Origin: Hyphomicrobiales bacterium
GTDB lineage: Bacteria; Pseudomonadota; Alphaproteobacteria; Rhizobiales; UBA4765
Reading direction: 5' to 3'
NCBI GenBank assembly: GCA_027487195.1
Contig: JAIYEB010000076.1
Span: forward strand, 1-10,432
DNA: 10,432 nt
Shown here one piece after another: positions 1 through 6,193 of the stretch. The position numbers were made by a program, and so were the translations under genes. The notes beneath the pieces are model-generated. The model saw nothing but the letters and a program-made list of their open reading frames with translations, did not search any database and had not been told where the DNA came from. Position 1 is the first letter of the stretch, and each line of letters begins with the position of its first letter.

Positions 1-237
1 CGCGTGACCTGCTCGGCGTTGCCGGTCATGAAGTACACGTCGCGCGAGCGCACAGCCGAGATCATCGCAGGCTTTGAACAGGCGGGCGTCATGATCGCAA
101 ACCCGCATGTCACCGGCCTTGAAGGTGGCAGCCGGCATAAGCGCGCCGACGCCGACCAGCTCGGCTTCAAGCATGAGGTCGACCCCCACGGTCTGCTCAA
201 TCCTGGAAAGATGGAGAGCTTTGTAGCCAGGGCGTAG
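1..237 (+). CDS. FAD-linked oxidase, C-terminal fragment (5' end outside window)
   Basis: The reading frame is open from base 1 to the TAG at 235-237, giving 78 residues of the C-terminal end of a larger protein. The tail has the pattern closing FAD-linked oxidases of the GlcD/vanillyl-alcohol-oxidase superfamily: a K-x-x-x-D-P-x-G-L-L-N-P-G-K-M-like ending, seen here as KHEVDPHGLLNPGKM. Such enzymes use FAD to oxidise hydroxy acids, alcohols or similar substrates. The FAD-binding domain lies upstream of the window, so the substrate cannot be told. The first in-frame GTG at base 4 is not taken as a start, because the frame is open to the edge and 77 residues could not form a working oxidase. 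It converges on the Rieske oxygenase gene with a 57-bp gap that holds no clear poly-T terminator. The family is fairly secure from the C-terminal motif; the exact member is unknown. Confidence 0.6.
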   Translation, partial: RVTCSALPVMKYTSRERTAEIIAGFEQAGVMIANPHVTGLEGGSRHKRADADQLGFKHEVDPHGLLNPGKMESFVARA

Positions 238-294
238 GCGGCTGAACCCTGGGATCGGGCGCAGCAATGTGCCCAACCTTGCGCAAAACGCGAG

Positions 295-1356
295 CTAGCT
301 CCGCCAGCGCAGCGTCATTGGGCGCACGGGGTTTTCAAACCCCTCCCCTTTGGCCTGAGCGTCCAGGAACGCGCGCTTGACCCGCATCCACCAGCGCGCC
401 TGGGTATCGGCATCATTGATCAGCATGAGCGTTGGCTCGTGAATCAGCCCTTCGCGCTGTCTGACCGCAACCGTTCTGTCCTGATCGAGGAAGACGCGCA
501 TGAGATGTTCGATCAGGGGTTTGAGCACCGGTATCCAGCCGTGGCTTGCCCAGAAGAACTGATGCACCTCGGTCGTTTGTTCATCGACCGGCGTGATGGC
601 TGTGAGCCCCATCGCGCGGTTTTTTGAGCCGCGGATCGACTCAAACCTGAGGCCTGGCAACATGTAGGCGATCTCGGTCGTCACCCCTTCGCCAAACAGC
701 CGACGATAGATCGTGTTTTGCGGCGGCAGCGGGTGGCGGACCATGCGCCAGCCAAGATCCGATGGCTCAAAGACCTTTTCCTTTGGCCTCAGCTTGCGAG
801 CCTGGGACTTAAACCACCAGCTGGTGTGGACATAGGCTGCATGGGTTGGGTCCATCAGGCCAAAGGCGGCGTGGTCGGTCGAGCAGGCGAACGGCAGCAT
901 GACATGAAAGCGCGGCGCCGAACGGTCTTCAAAGTCGGGAATGGCAGGCGGGGCGGGAAAGCCCGCCTCTGCCGGAGTTTCGCTTGCGCGCGGCATGAAC
1001 ACCCAGACAAGTCCATGGCGCTCAACGCATGAATAGGCGCCGCAGCGGATCTTGCCGAGTTCAACCTGCTGGCCTTCCCTCAGCGAGGGAATCTCGACGC
1101 AGGTCCCGCCAGCATCAAAGCGCCAGCCATGGTAGCAGCACTCAACCGTGTCTTCGACCATGCGGCCATAGCGCAGCGGAATACCGCGATGCGGGCAGAC
1201 ATCACGAAGCGCAAAAACCGAGCCGTCGGCCTTGCGCCCGAGCAGCACCGGCTCCTTCAGCAGCGTCTTGGCCGCCAGCTTTCCCGGTTTCAGATCGCGT
1301 CCGGGCATGGCGACATACCACATGCCGCGGATCAATTCGGCTGTCAGTCCCTGCAT
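295..1356 (-). CDS. Rieske [2Fe-2S] non-heme iron oxygenase, terminal oxygenase component
   Basis: The 353-residue protein has the two-domain layout of a ring-hydroxylating or demethylating oxygenase alpha subunit. The N-terminal Rieske domain (about residues 11-120) shows C54-P-H56, then sixteen residues, then C73-C-Y-H76, i.e. C-x-H-x16-C-x2-H, which ligates a 2Fe-2S cluster. The catalytic domain has D169-P-T-H172-x4-H177, the mononuclear Fe(II) site, with D293 in the DQDRTV segment a likely third ligand. D169 preceding H172 matches the residue that bridges electron transfer between subunits in this family. The ATG at 1356 is supported by GGAGG four bases upstream. It follows the lipoprotein gene by 65 bp on the same strand, so co-transcription is possible but not shown. 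The size and single-polypeptide form resemble vanillate O-demethylase/pheophorbide-oxygenase-type members. No reductase or ferredoxin gene is visible nearby, so the electron donor and substrate are unknown. Confidence 0.88.
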   Translation of the reverse strand: MQGLTAELIRGMWYVAMPGRDLKPGKLAAKTLLKEPVLLGRKADGSVFALRDVCPHRGIPLRYGRMVEDTVECCYHGWRFDAGGTCVEIPSLREGQQVELGKIRCGAYSCVERHGLVWVFMPRASETPAEAGFPAPPAIPDFEDRSAPRFHVMLPFACSTDHAAFGLMDPTHAAYVHTSWWFKSQARKLRPKEKVFEPSDLGWRMVRHPLPPQNTIYRRLFGEGVTTEIAYMLPGLRFESIRGSKNRAMGLTAITPVDEQTTEVHQFFWASHGWIPVLKPLIEHLMRVFLDQDRTVAVRQREGLIHEPTLMLINDADTQARWWMRVKRAFLDAQAKGEGFENPVRPMTLRWRS

Positions 1357-1421
1357 ATTGCCTCCGGATGACGAGATCGCGCCAGACGGGCGCTGCCGTC
1401 AAGCCAAGCGAAGCACATGGC

Positions 1422-1841
1422 TCAGCGCCGTGGAGCTGGGCGTCCGAGCGCAGCAAGCGGCACGACGACAGGGTTTGGCGCGTGTTCAAAGGCGGCTGCG
1501 CTTGCCGGATCCGCGACGATTGGCCGGTCAATAAGACCAACCCGAACACGATCATCCAAAAGACCGATTCCGCTGGATGGTCCGCGCGGGCGCGAAACGA
1601 CCTGGACCGTCACGGTCTCATGGCCGGGCATGAAGAAGGTAACGTCAAAGTTCTCCCGCCGGTTGACCGATATCGAGCAAGGCGTTGTGCAGGTCGTGCC
1701 AACGGTTGTTGTTGCTGTCGCCCCCGGAGGCTCGGTGACAAGGCGCACCGAGTTCCGGCTCGGCGAGGGCAGCGTCGTGCACCCCGCAATCACAAAAACA
1801 CCACCAAGAACGAGCGTGGCCTTCAAAGATCGCATGATCAT
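1422..1841 (-). CDS. Small outer-envelope lipoprotein with PEGA-like domain
   Basis: The 139-residue product begins with a short positive segment, a hydrophobic stretch and a lipobox, V-I-A-G-C21, so it should be lipidated at C21 and anchored in the envelope. Residues about 32-82 (VRLVTEPPGA..., a TTPCSISV segment, and FDVTFFMPGHETVTVQV) resemble a PEGA-type beta-sandwich, a surface or carbohydrate-associated fold. C51 and C55 (C-T-T-P-C) are close enough for a disulfide. The tail after residue 110 is Ala/Pro-rich and probably flexible. The ATG at 1841 overlaps the bolA stop codon as ATGA, indicating translational coupling; an in-frame ATG two codons later (1835) is possible and would not change the lipobox. 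The envelope location is well supported; the PEGA assignment is by eye, and no specific function can be given. Confidence 0.75.
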   Translation of the reverse strand: MIMRSLKATLVLGGVFVIAGCTTLPSPSRNSVRLVTEPPGATATTTVGTTCTTPCSISVNRRENFDVTFFMPGHETVTVQVVSRPRGPSSGIGLLDDRVRVGLIDRPIVADPASAAAFEHAPNPVVVPLAALGRPAPRR

Positions 1842-2122
1842 TCGCCGGGTGCCTTCACCTTGAGCGCGAGCGCATGAAGCCCGCTTGAGAATTCAGACGA
1901 CAGCGCAGCGTTCACCAGCCGGTGGCGCTCGACCCTGCCCTTGCCAGCAAAAGCCTGGGATACAATCGTGACGAGATAATGGGTTTCCCCTGAGGCGGAT
2001 GCCCCGGCATGCCCGGCGTGGCTGCTGCTGTCATCCACAACATCAAGCGTTGCGGGTTGAAAGGTCTGGTTCAGCGCATCGCGGATACGATCAATGCGTG
2101 GTCTGGCGTTGGAAGGGTTCAT
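1838..2122 (-). CDS. bolA: BolA family protein
   Basis: The 94-residue protein matches the BolA family over its whole length. It has an N-terminal helix (IDRIRDAL), the DVVDDSSSHAGH segment with H35 and H38, the signature F-A-G-K-G-R-V-E-R-H67-R-L-V-N-A-A-L of the class II KH-like fold, and the closing G-L-H83-A-L-A-L. BolA proteins work in the cytoplasm with monothiol glutaredoxins, binding a shared 2Fe-2S cluster through a conserved His for Fe-S delivery or iron sensing; some also affect shape and stress transcription. The start at 2122 is chosen over the upstream frame to 2200 because MNPSNARPRIDRIRDAL has the normal family length and AGGGG lies just upstream. The alphaproteobacterial DnaJ/cobS neighbours often seen with bolA are absent; here it leads a minus-strand set with an overlapping lipoprotein gene and is divergent from aroA. 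Which BolA paralogue this is remains uncertain. Confidence 0.9.
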   Translation of the reverse strand: MNPSNARPRIDRIRDALNQTFQPATLDVVDDSSSHAGHAGASASGETHYLVTIVSQAFAGKGRVERHRLVNAALSSEFSSGLHALALKVKAPGE

Positions 2123-2228
2123 AGCCCCTGTGTGCAAATGATCGCTGGCCTCGTCAATCCGCCTGATGGGTTTCCAAGGCGCGGATGACCGGCTAGGCAA
2201 GGCTCAGGATTGCACTGGAGACACTGCC
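2123..2228. promoter_or_regulatory. Divergent intergenic region, bolA / aroA
   Basis: These 106 bp separate the starts of bolA (minus strand) and aroA (plus strand), so both promoters should lie here or extend into the first codons of the opposite gene. No convincing -35/-10 pair, TTAA-type CtrA element or strong palindrome stands out. The promoter role is inferred from layout only. Confidence 0.4.
2217..2220 (+). promoter_or_regulatory. Ribosome binding site that decides the aroA start
   Basis: GGAG lies eight bases before the GTG at 2229. This is the best-placed Shine-Dalgarno for any candidate aroA start: the in-frame ATGs at 2166 and 2256 have nothing comparable. It agrees with the family-like N-terminus read from that GTG. 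Confidence 0.7.
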
Positions 2229-3572
2229 GTGAGCCATGGACTGACGCCCGAGCCAATGACTGCCCGCAAGAGCCCTGCGCTGAAAGGCGTGGTGCGCGTG
2301 CCCGGCGACAAGTCGATGAGCCACCGCGCCATGATGCTTGGCCTGCTTGCGCGCGGGCGCACGGAGACCTCGGGCCTCCTTGAGGCCGATGACGTGCTCG
2401 CCACCGCGCGGGCCTGCGAGGCGCTGGGTGCGCGGGTGGAGCGGCATGCGCCGGGCCAGTGGAGCGTCATTGGTGCCGGCCTTGGATCCTTGCTGACGCC
2501 CCGCGACACCCTCGATTTCGGAAATGCCGGTACCGGCACGCGGCTGATGATGGGCATTGTTGGCGGCCATGACGTCACGGCGACCTTTGACGGCGACGCC
2601 TCGCTCAGAAAGCGCCCCATGGAGCGTGTGCTGGCGCCCTTGCGCCAGATCGGTGCAGAAGTCCTTTCCAGCGGTGAGGGCGGGCGTCTGCCGCTCACGC
2701 TTAAGGGCGCGCGCGATCCGCTTCCGATCACCTATGTGACGCCGATGGCGTCCGCACAGGTCAAATCCTGCGTTCTGCTTGCGGGCCTCAATGCGCCTGG
2801 CCACACCGTTGTGGTCGAGCGTGTCGTGACACGCGACCATACAGAGACCATGCTCCAGGGCTTTGGAGCGACGGTTACAACTGTGGATGATCCGGCAGGC
2901 GGCAAGCGCATCACGCTTCACGGCCAGCCAAACCTTGTGGGCCAGAAGGTTGCAGTCCCGGGCGATCCGTCATCCGCAGCGTTCCCGCTTGTCGCGGCAC
3001 TCCTCGTTCGCGGCTCCGAGATCATGATCGAAGGCGTGATGCTGAACCCGACCCGCACGGGTCTGTTCACGACGCTTCTGGAAATGGGCGCGCAGATTTC
3101 GATTGAGAACCACCGCCTATCCGGTGGCGAGGCCGTTGGCGACCTCGTGGTCAAGGCGTCAGACCTTCAAGGCGTTGAGGTGCCGCCGGAGCGGGCCGCC
3201 TCGATGATCGATGAGTATCCAGTCCTCGCCGTCGCTGCGGCCTTTGCCAAGGGCACGACGCGCATGCGCGGGCTTCATGAACTGCGCGCCAAGGAAAGTG
3301 ATCGTCTCGCAGCGGTCGCCGCAGGGCTTGCGGCCAACGGCGTGCGCCACAGGGTTGAAGGCGATGACCTGATCGTTGAGGGCGGACAGGGCCAGATTGC
3401 CGGCGGCGGAACGGTTGAAACCCATCTCGACCACCGGATTGCCATGAGCTTCCTCGTCATGGGGCTGGTGAGCGAGCGGCCGGTGACCGTTGATGACACA
3501 GCCATGATCGCCACAAGCTTCACGGGCTTTGGCGCGCTGATGAACAGCATCGGCGCACGCATCGGGGATTGA
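2229..3572 (+). CDS. aroA: 3-phosphoshikimate 1-carboxyvinyltransferase (EPSP synthase), class II type
   Basis: This cytoplasmic enzyme of the shikimate pathway transfers the enolpyruvyl group of PEP to shikimate 3-phosphate. The 447-residue product covers both halves of the inside-out alpha/beta fold. Visible motifs are G26-D-K-S near the N-terminus, LDFGNAGTGTRL (residues 95-106), KRP around 128-130, S175-A-Q-V-K, R202-D-H-T-E, N273-P-T-R, MIDEYPVLAVAAAF with the catalytic Asp at about 328, K355-E-S-D-R, and DHRIAMSF near 401. The combination GDKS, SAQxK, RxHTE and NxTR is the pattern I recall for class II EPSP synthases such as Agrobacterium CP4. The GTG start at 2229 is preferred because GGAG sits 8 bases upstream and the N-terminus then reads MSHG...TARKS, very like CP4. 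Unlike CP4, the residue after N-A is Gly101, not Ala. The gene heads an operon with cmk starting 2 bp after its stop. Confidence 0.96.
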   Translation: MSHGLTPEPMTARKSPALKGVVRVPGDKSMSHRAMMLGLLARGRTETSGLLEADDVLATARACEALGARVERHAPGQWSVIGAGLGSLLTPRDTLDFGNAGTGTRLMMGIVGGHDVTATFDGDASLRKRPMERVLAPLRQIGAEVLSSGEGGRLPLTLKGARDPLPITYVTPMASAQVKSCVLLAGLNAPGHTVVVERVVTRDHTETMLQGFGATVTTVDDPAGGKRITLHGQPNLVGQKVAVPGDPSSAAFPLVAALLVRGSEIMIEGVMLNPTRTGLFTTLLEMGAQISIENHRLSGGEAVGDLVVKASDLQGVEVPPERAASMIDEYPVLAVAAAFAKGTTRMRGLHELRAKESDRLAAVAAGLAANGVRHRVEGDDLIVEGGQGQIAGGGTVETHLDHRIAMSFLVMGLVSERPVTVDDTAMIATSFTGFGALMNSIGARIGD

Positions 3573-3574
3573 GG

Positions 3575-4189
3575 ATGATCATCGCCATCGACGGGACAGC
3601 CTCTTCGGGCAAGGGCACACTCGCGCGCCGCATTGCCGAGCATTACGGCTTGCCGCATCTGGATACCGGGCTGTTGTACCGTGCCGTCGGCCAACGCATG
3701 CTGGACTTCGGGCTTGACCTCTCCGAGCGCGCAAACGCCATTGATATTGCCCGTGCCTTTGCTCCGTCGTGGCTTGAGGACAGGCGGCTTCGAAGCGCTG
3801 AAGCAGGGACGGCCGCAAGCCGCATAGCCATCATCCCCGAAGTGCGCACGGCGTTACGCGATTTCCAGGTCCTGTTTTCGCGCCGTCCGGGCGGCGCGGT
3901 CCTGGACGGGCGCGATATCGGTACGGTGATCGCACCGCACGCTGAGGCCAAGATCTGGGTCGATGCTGCGCCTGAGGTGCGTGCTGAACGGCGCTGGCGC
4001 GAGCTCAACGGCAATGGCGATCCCATTTCCCAAGCCGAAGTCCTGGCAGCCCTGATTGCACGCGATGAGCGTGACGCACCGAATATGATCCGGGCGAGCG
4101 ACGCCCTGTTGCTCGATACGTCCAAACTCGATATAGACGCGACCGTCAGAGCGGCGCTTGACCTTGTCGAGAGCCGCCGTCCGGCGTGA
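3575..4189 (+). CDS. cmk: Cytidylate (CMP/dCMP) kinase
   Basis: The enzyme phosphorylates CMP and dCMP with ATP in pyrimidine nucleotide salvage and recycling. The 204-residue product shows a P-loop, I-D-G-T-A-S-S-G-K-G-T (about 5-15), the L-D-T-G-x-x-Y-R monophosphate site, L-D-G-R-D-I-G-T, and the R-D-x-R-D motif corresponding to E. coli R181-D185, followed by D-A-L-L-L-D-T-S. The ATG at 3575 is chosen, with GGGG 7 bases upstream, giving MIIAIDG as in the family; a TTG two codons earlier overlaps the aroA stop and is not needed. The start lies 2 bp after the aroA stop, so the genes are co-transcribed. One oddity: after RDxRD the usual third Arg and the P-L dipeptide are missing and the loop is about four residues short, although the frame is intact and downstream motifs are normal. 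Confidence 0.93.
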   Translation: MIIAIDGTASSGKGTLARRIAEHYGLPHLDTGLLYRAVGQRMLDFGLDLSERANAIDIARAFAPSWLEDRRLRSAEAGTAASRIAIIPEVRTALRDFQVLFSRRPGGAVLDGRDIGTVIAPHAEAKIWVDAAPEVRAERRWRELNGNGDPISQAEVLAALIARDERDAPNMIRASDALLLDTSKLDIDATVRAALDLVESRRPA

Positions 4190-4373
4190 TTGCCCCGCGA
4201 TGGGCTATCATGTGCCGCCGGTGACCGTCAGCCCTACGATCCGGCCTGCGCCGGCTCGCTCCAAGCGATAGACCCTCTCATCGGGGTCACGGCGCGTGGG
4301 TGCTAACGCCCTTCACACGAACCCGCCGGCGCATGCCCGAGCCTCTTGAAGGGGTCGGGTCCCAGGAGATTTC
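4190..4373 (+). promoter_or_regulatory. rpsA 5' leader, foldable and possibly regulatory
   Basis: The 184-bp gap between cmk and rpsA is long for this operon and has no ORF I would support. It contains a CCGGC/GCCGG hairpin with a 4-nt loop (4241-4254) and a second hairpin GACCCT (4271-4276) with GGGGTC (4283-4288), loop 6 nt. The same GGGGTC recurs at 4351-4356, just before the AGGAG Shine-Dalgarno (4364-4368), so GACCCT could pair with either copy. S1 is known in E. coli to repress its own translation through leader structure; that this leader acts likewise is inference. A separate rpsA promoter may also lie here, but no clear -35/-10 pair is visible. Confidence 0.4.
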
Positions 4374-6080
4374 ATGGCTTCAACTAACTCTGCCGTGCCG
4401 AGCCGCGATGATTTTGCTGCTCTGCTCGATGAAACATTCAATGATGACGCGCTGCTCGAGGGCAATGTTGTCCACGGTCGCGTTGTTGGCATCGAGAAGG
4501 ATCTCGTTGTCATCGATATTGGTCTGAAGACCGAAGGGCGCATTGCGCTCAAGGAATTCCAGGGCCCAGGCCGCGAGGTTCCCTCGGTTGGCGATATCGT
4601 CGAGGTCTATCTCGAGCGCGTCGAAAATGCGCTTGGCGAAGCTGTCCTGTCACGTGACAAGGCGCGTCGTGAAGAGAGCTGGGTGCGCCTTGAGAAGGCG
4701 TTCCGCGAAAACCTCAAGGTCAACGGCACGATCTTCAACACGGTCAAGGGCGGCTACACGGTCGATCTCGACGGTGCTGTGGCGTTCCTTCCGCGCAGCC
4801 AGGTCGATATCCGCCCCGTGCGCGACATTGGCCCGCTGATGAACACGCCTCAGCCGTTCCAGATCCTCAAGATGGACCGTCGTCGCGGCAACATTGTTGT
4901 CTCGCGCCGTACCGTTCTTGAAGAGAGCCGCGCCGGCGATCGCGCCGAGCTCGTCTCGAAGCTTTCGGAAAACCAGATCATCGACGGCGTCGTGAAGAAC
5001 ATCACGGATTACGGCGCGTTCGTCGATCTCGGTGGCATCGATGGGTTGCTGCATGTCACGGACATCGCATGGCGCCGCATCACGCACCCGGCCGAGGTTC
5101 TCACCATCGGCCAGCAGGTCAAGGTGCAGGTCATCAAGGTCAACCCCGAGACACATCGCATCTCGCTTGGCATGAAGCAGCTTCTGGCTGACCCATGGTC
5201 GGGCATTGAAGTGCGCTATCCGGTCAACGGCAAGATCTCGGGCCGCGTCACGAACATCACCGATTACGGCGCGTTCGTTGAGCTTGAGCCTGGCATCGAG
5301 GGCCTCATCCACGTCTCTGAAATGAGCTGGGTGAAGAAGAACGTCCACCCCGGCAAGATCCTCTCCACCTCGCAAGAGGTTGAGGTCATGATCCTCGAGG
5401 TTGACAGCGTGAAGCGTCGCATCTCGCTTGGCCTTAAGCAGACCATGGGCAATCCGTGGGAGGTCTTCCTTGAGAAGCATCCCGTTGGCTCGACCGTTGA
5501 GGGCGAAGTCAAGAACAAGACCGAATTTGGTCTGTTCCTTGGTCTCGATGGCGAAGTGGACGGCATGGTTCACCTCTCCGACCTCGACTGGAACCGTCCC
5601 GGCGAGCAGGTGCTGGAAGAGTATGCCAAGGGCCAGATGGTGAAGGCGACCGTTCTCGACGTCGACGTCGAGAAGGAGCGCATCTCGCTTGGCGTGAAGC
5701 AGATGTCCGGCGACCCCTTCGCGGAAGTGGCGGGCGACGTGAAGAAGGGCGCAATCGTCACTTGCGAAGTGACGGATGTGAAGGAGAACGGCATCGATGT
5801 GAAGATCATCGGCACCGATCTCGCGACCTTCGTGCGCCGCTCGGAACTCGCCCGCGACCGTGCAGACCAGCGCCCCGAGCGCTTTGCTGCCGGCGAGAAG
5901 GTCGATGCCCGCGTCACCCTGTTCGACAAGCGCGCCCGCAAGGTGCAGGTGTCGATCAAGGCGCTGGAAATGGCCGAAGAGAAGGAAGCCATCGAGCAGT
6001 ACGGCACGGCAACATCAGGTGCCTCGCTTGGCGACATCCTTGGTGCCGCGCTTCGCCGCGCCAACACCACCAAGGAGTAA
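4374..6080 (+). CDS. rpsA: 30S ribosomal protein S1
   Basis: S1 binds the 30S subunit and unfolds and docks mRNAs for initiation. The 568-residue protein has six S1 (OB-fold) repeats, at about 28-95, 114-181, 201-268, 286-355, 373-442 and 458-530. Repeats 3-5 are the most canonical, each with the V-x-N-I-T-D-Y-G-A-F-V-type strand (in repeat 5 NKTEFGLFL), a G-L-x-H-V-S-type segment and a closing R-I-S-L-G-x-K-Q. Repeats 1 and 2 are divergent, as expected for the ribosome-binding part. A conserved-looking tail, ASLGDILGAALRRA, follows an acidic helix. The ATG at 4374 has AGGAG five bases upstream. Codon use is strongly biased toward GTC, CTC, AAG and ATC, fitting a highly expressed gene. It follows aroA and cmk on the same strand, the usual alphaproteobacterial order, and ends in a terminator. 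Confidence 0.97.
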   Translation: MASTNSAVPSRDDFAALLDETFNDDALLEGNVVHGRVVGIEKDLVVIDIGLKTEGRIALKEFQGPGREVPSVGDIVEVYLERVENALGEAVLSRDKARREESWVRLEKAFRENLKVNGTIFNTVKGGYTVDLDGAVAFLPRSQVDIRPVRDIGPLMNTPQPFQILKMDRRRGNIVVSRRTVLEESRAGDRAELVSKLSENQIIDGVVKNITDYGAFVDLGGIDGLLHVTDIAWRRITHPAEVLTIGQQVKVQVIKVNPETHRISLGMKQLLADPWSGIEVRYPVNGKISGRVTNITDYGAFVELEPGIEGLIHVSEMSWVKKNVHPGKILSTSQEVEVMILEVDSVKRRISLGLKQTMGNPWEVFLEKHPVGSTVEGEVKNKTEFGLFLGLDGEVDGMVHLSDLDWNRPGEQVLEEYAKGQMVKATVLDVDVEKERISLGVKQMSGDPFAEVAGDVKKGAIVTCEVTDVKENGIDVKIIGTDLATFVRRSELARDRADQRPERFAAGEKVDARVTLFDKRARKVQVSIKALEMAEEKEAIEQYGTATSGASLGDILGAALRRANTTKE

Positions 6081-6094
6081 GGGGCACGCCCCTT
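6079..6094 (+). repeat. Small hairpin overlapping the rpsA stop codon
   Basis: AAGGGG and CCCCTT form a perfect 6-bp stem around a CACG loop, starting inside the TAA stop codon of rpsA and lying 22 bp before the main terminator hairpin. It may help to stabilise the mRNA 3' end; this role is inferred. Confidence 0.5.
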
Positions 6095-6116
6095 TCAGCC
6101 CCTTGGCTTCAAAAGC

Positions 6117-6148
6117 AAAACCCGCCGGAGCGATCCGGCGGGTTTTTT
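6117..6148. terminator. Rho-independent terminator, probably bidirectional
   Basis: CCCGCCGGA (6121-6129), a GCGA loop, and TCCGGCGGG (6134-6142) make a perfect 9-bp GC-rich stem extended by four A-T pairs, followed by TTTTTT. On the other strand the same stem is followed by TTTTGCTTTT. It sits between the convergent rpsA and TPR/glycosyltransferase genes, so it can end both transcripts. Confidence 0.92.
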
Positions 6149-6193
6149 GTTTGCGCGTCCAGTCGACAACGGAGCGGACTTGCCGCCCCTGCT

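Noticed and set aside
238..294. Possible terminator between the FAD oxidase and Rieske genes
   Set aside because: Only short pairings such as GCGCA/TGCGC with a long loop are present and no T-run follows.
1029..1877. Plus-strand open frame of 282 codons
   Set aside because: It lies antisense to the Rieske oxygenase, lipoprotein and bolA genes, has low-complexity Arg/Ser/Ala composition and no recognisable domain; it is a by-product of high GC content.
2166..2228. Upstream ATG start for aroA
   Set aside because: It would add 21 residues with no family similarity; the GTG at 2229 has a good ribosome site and gives a CP4-like N-terminus.
2123..2228. Possible tRNA near aroA
   Set aside because: No T-loop GGTTCGA-type sequence or cloverleaf arms could be found on either strand.
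4650..5573. Minus-strand open frame of 307 codons inside rpsA
   Set aside because: It is antisense to the unmistakable S1 repeats and its sequence merely mirrors their repeating codons.
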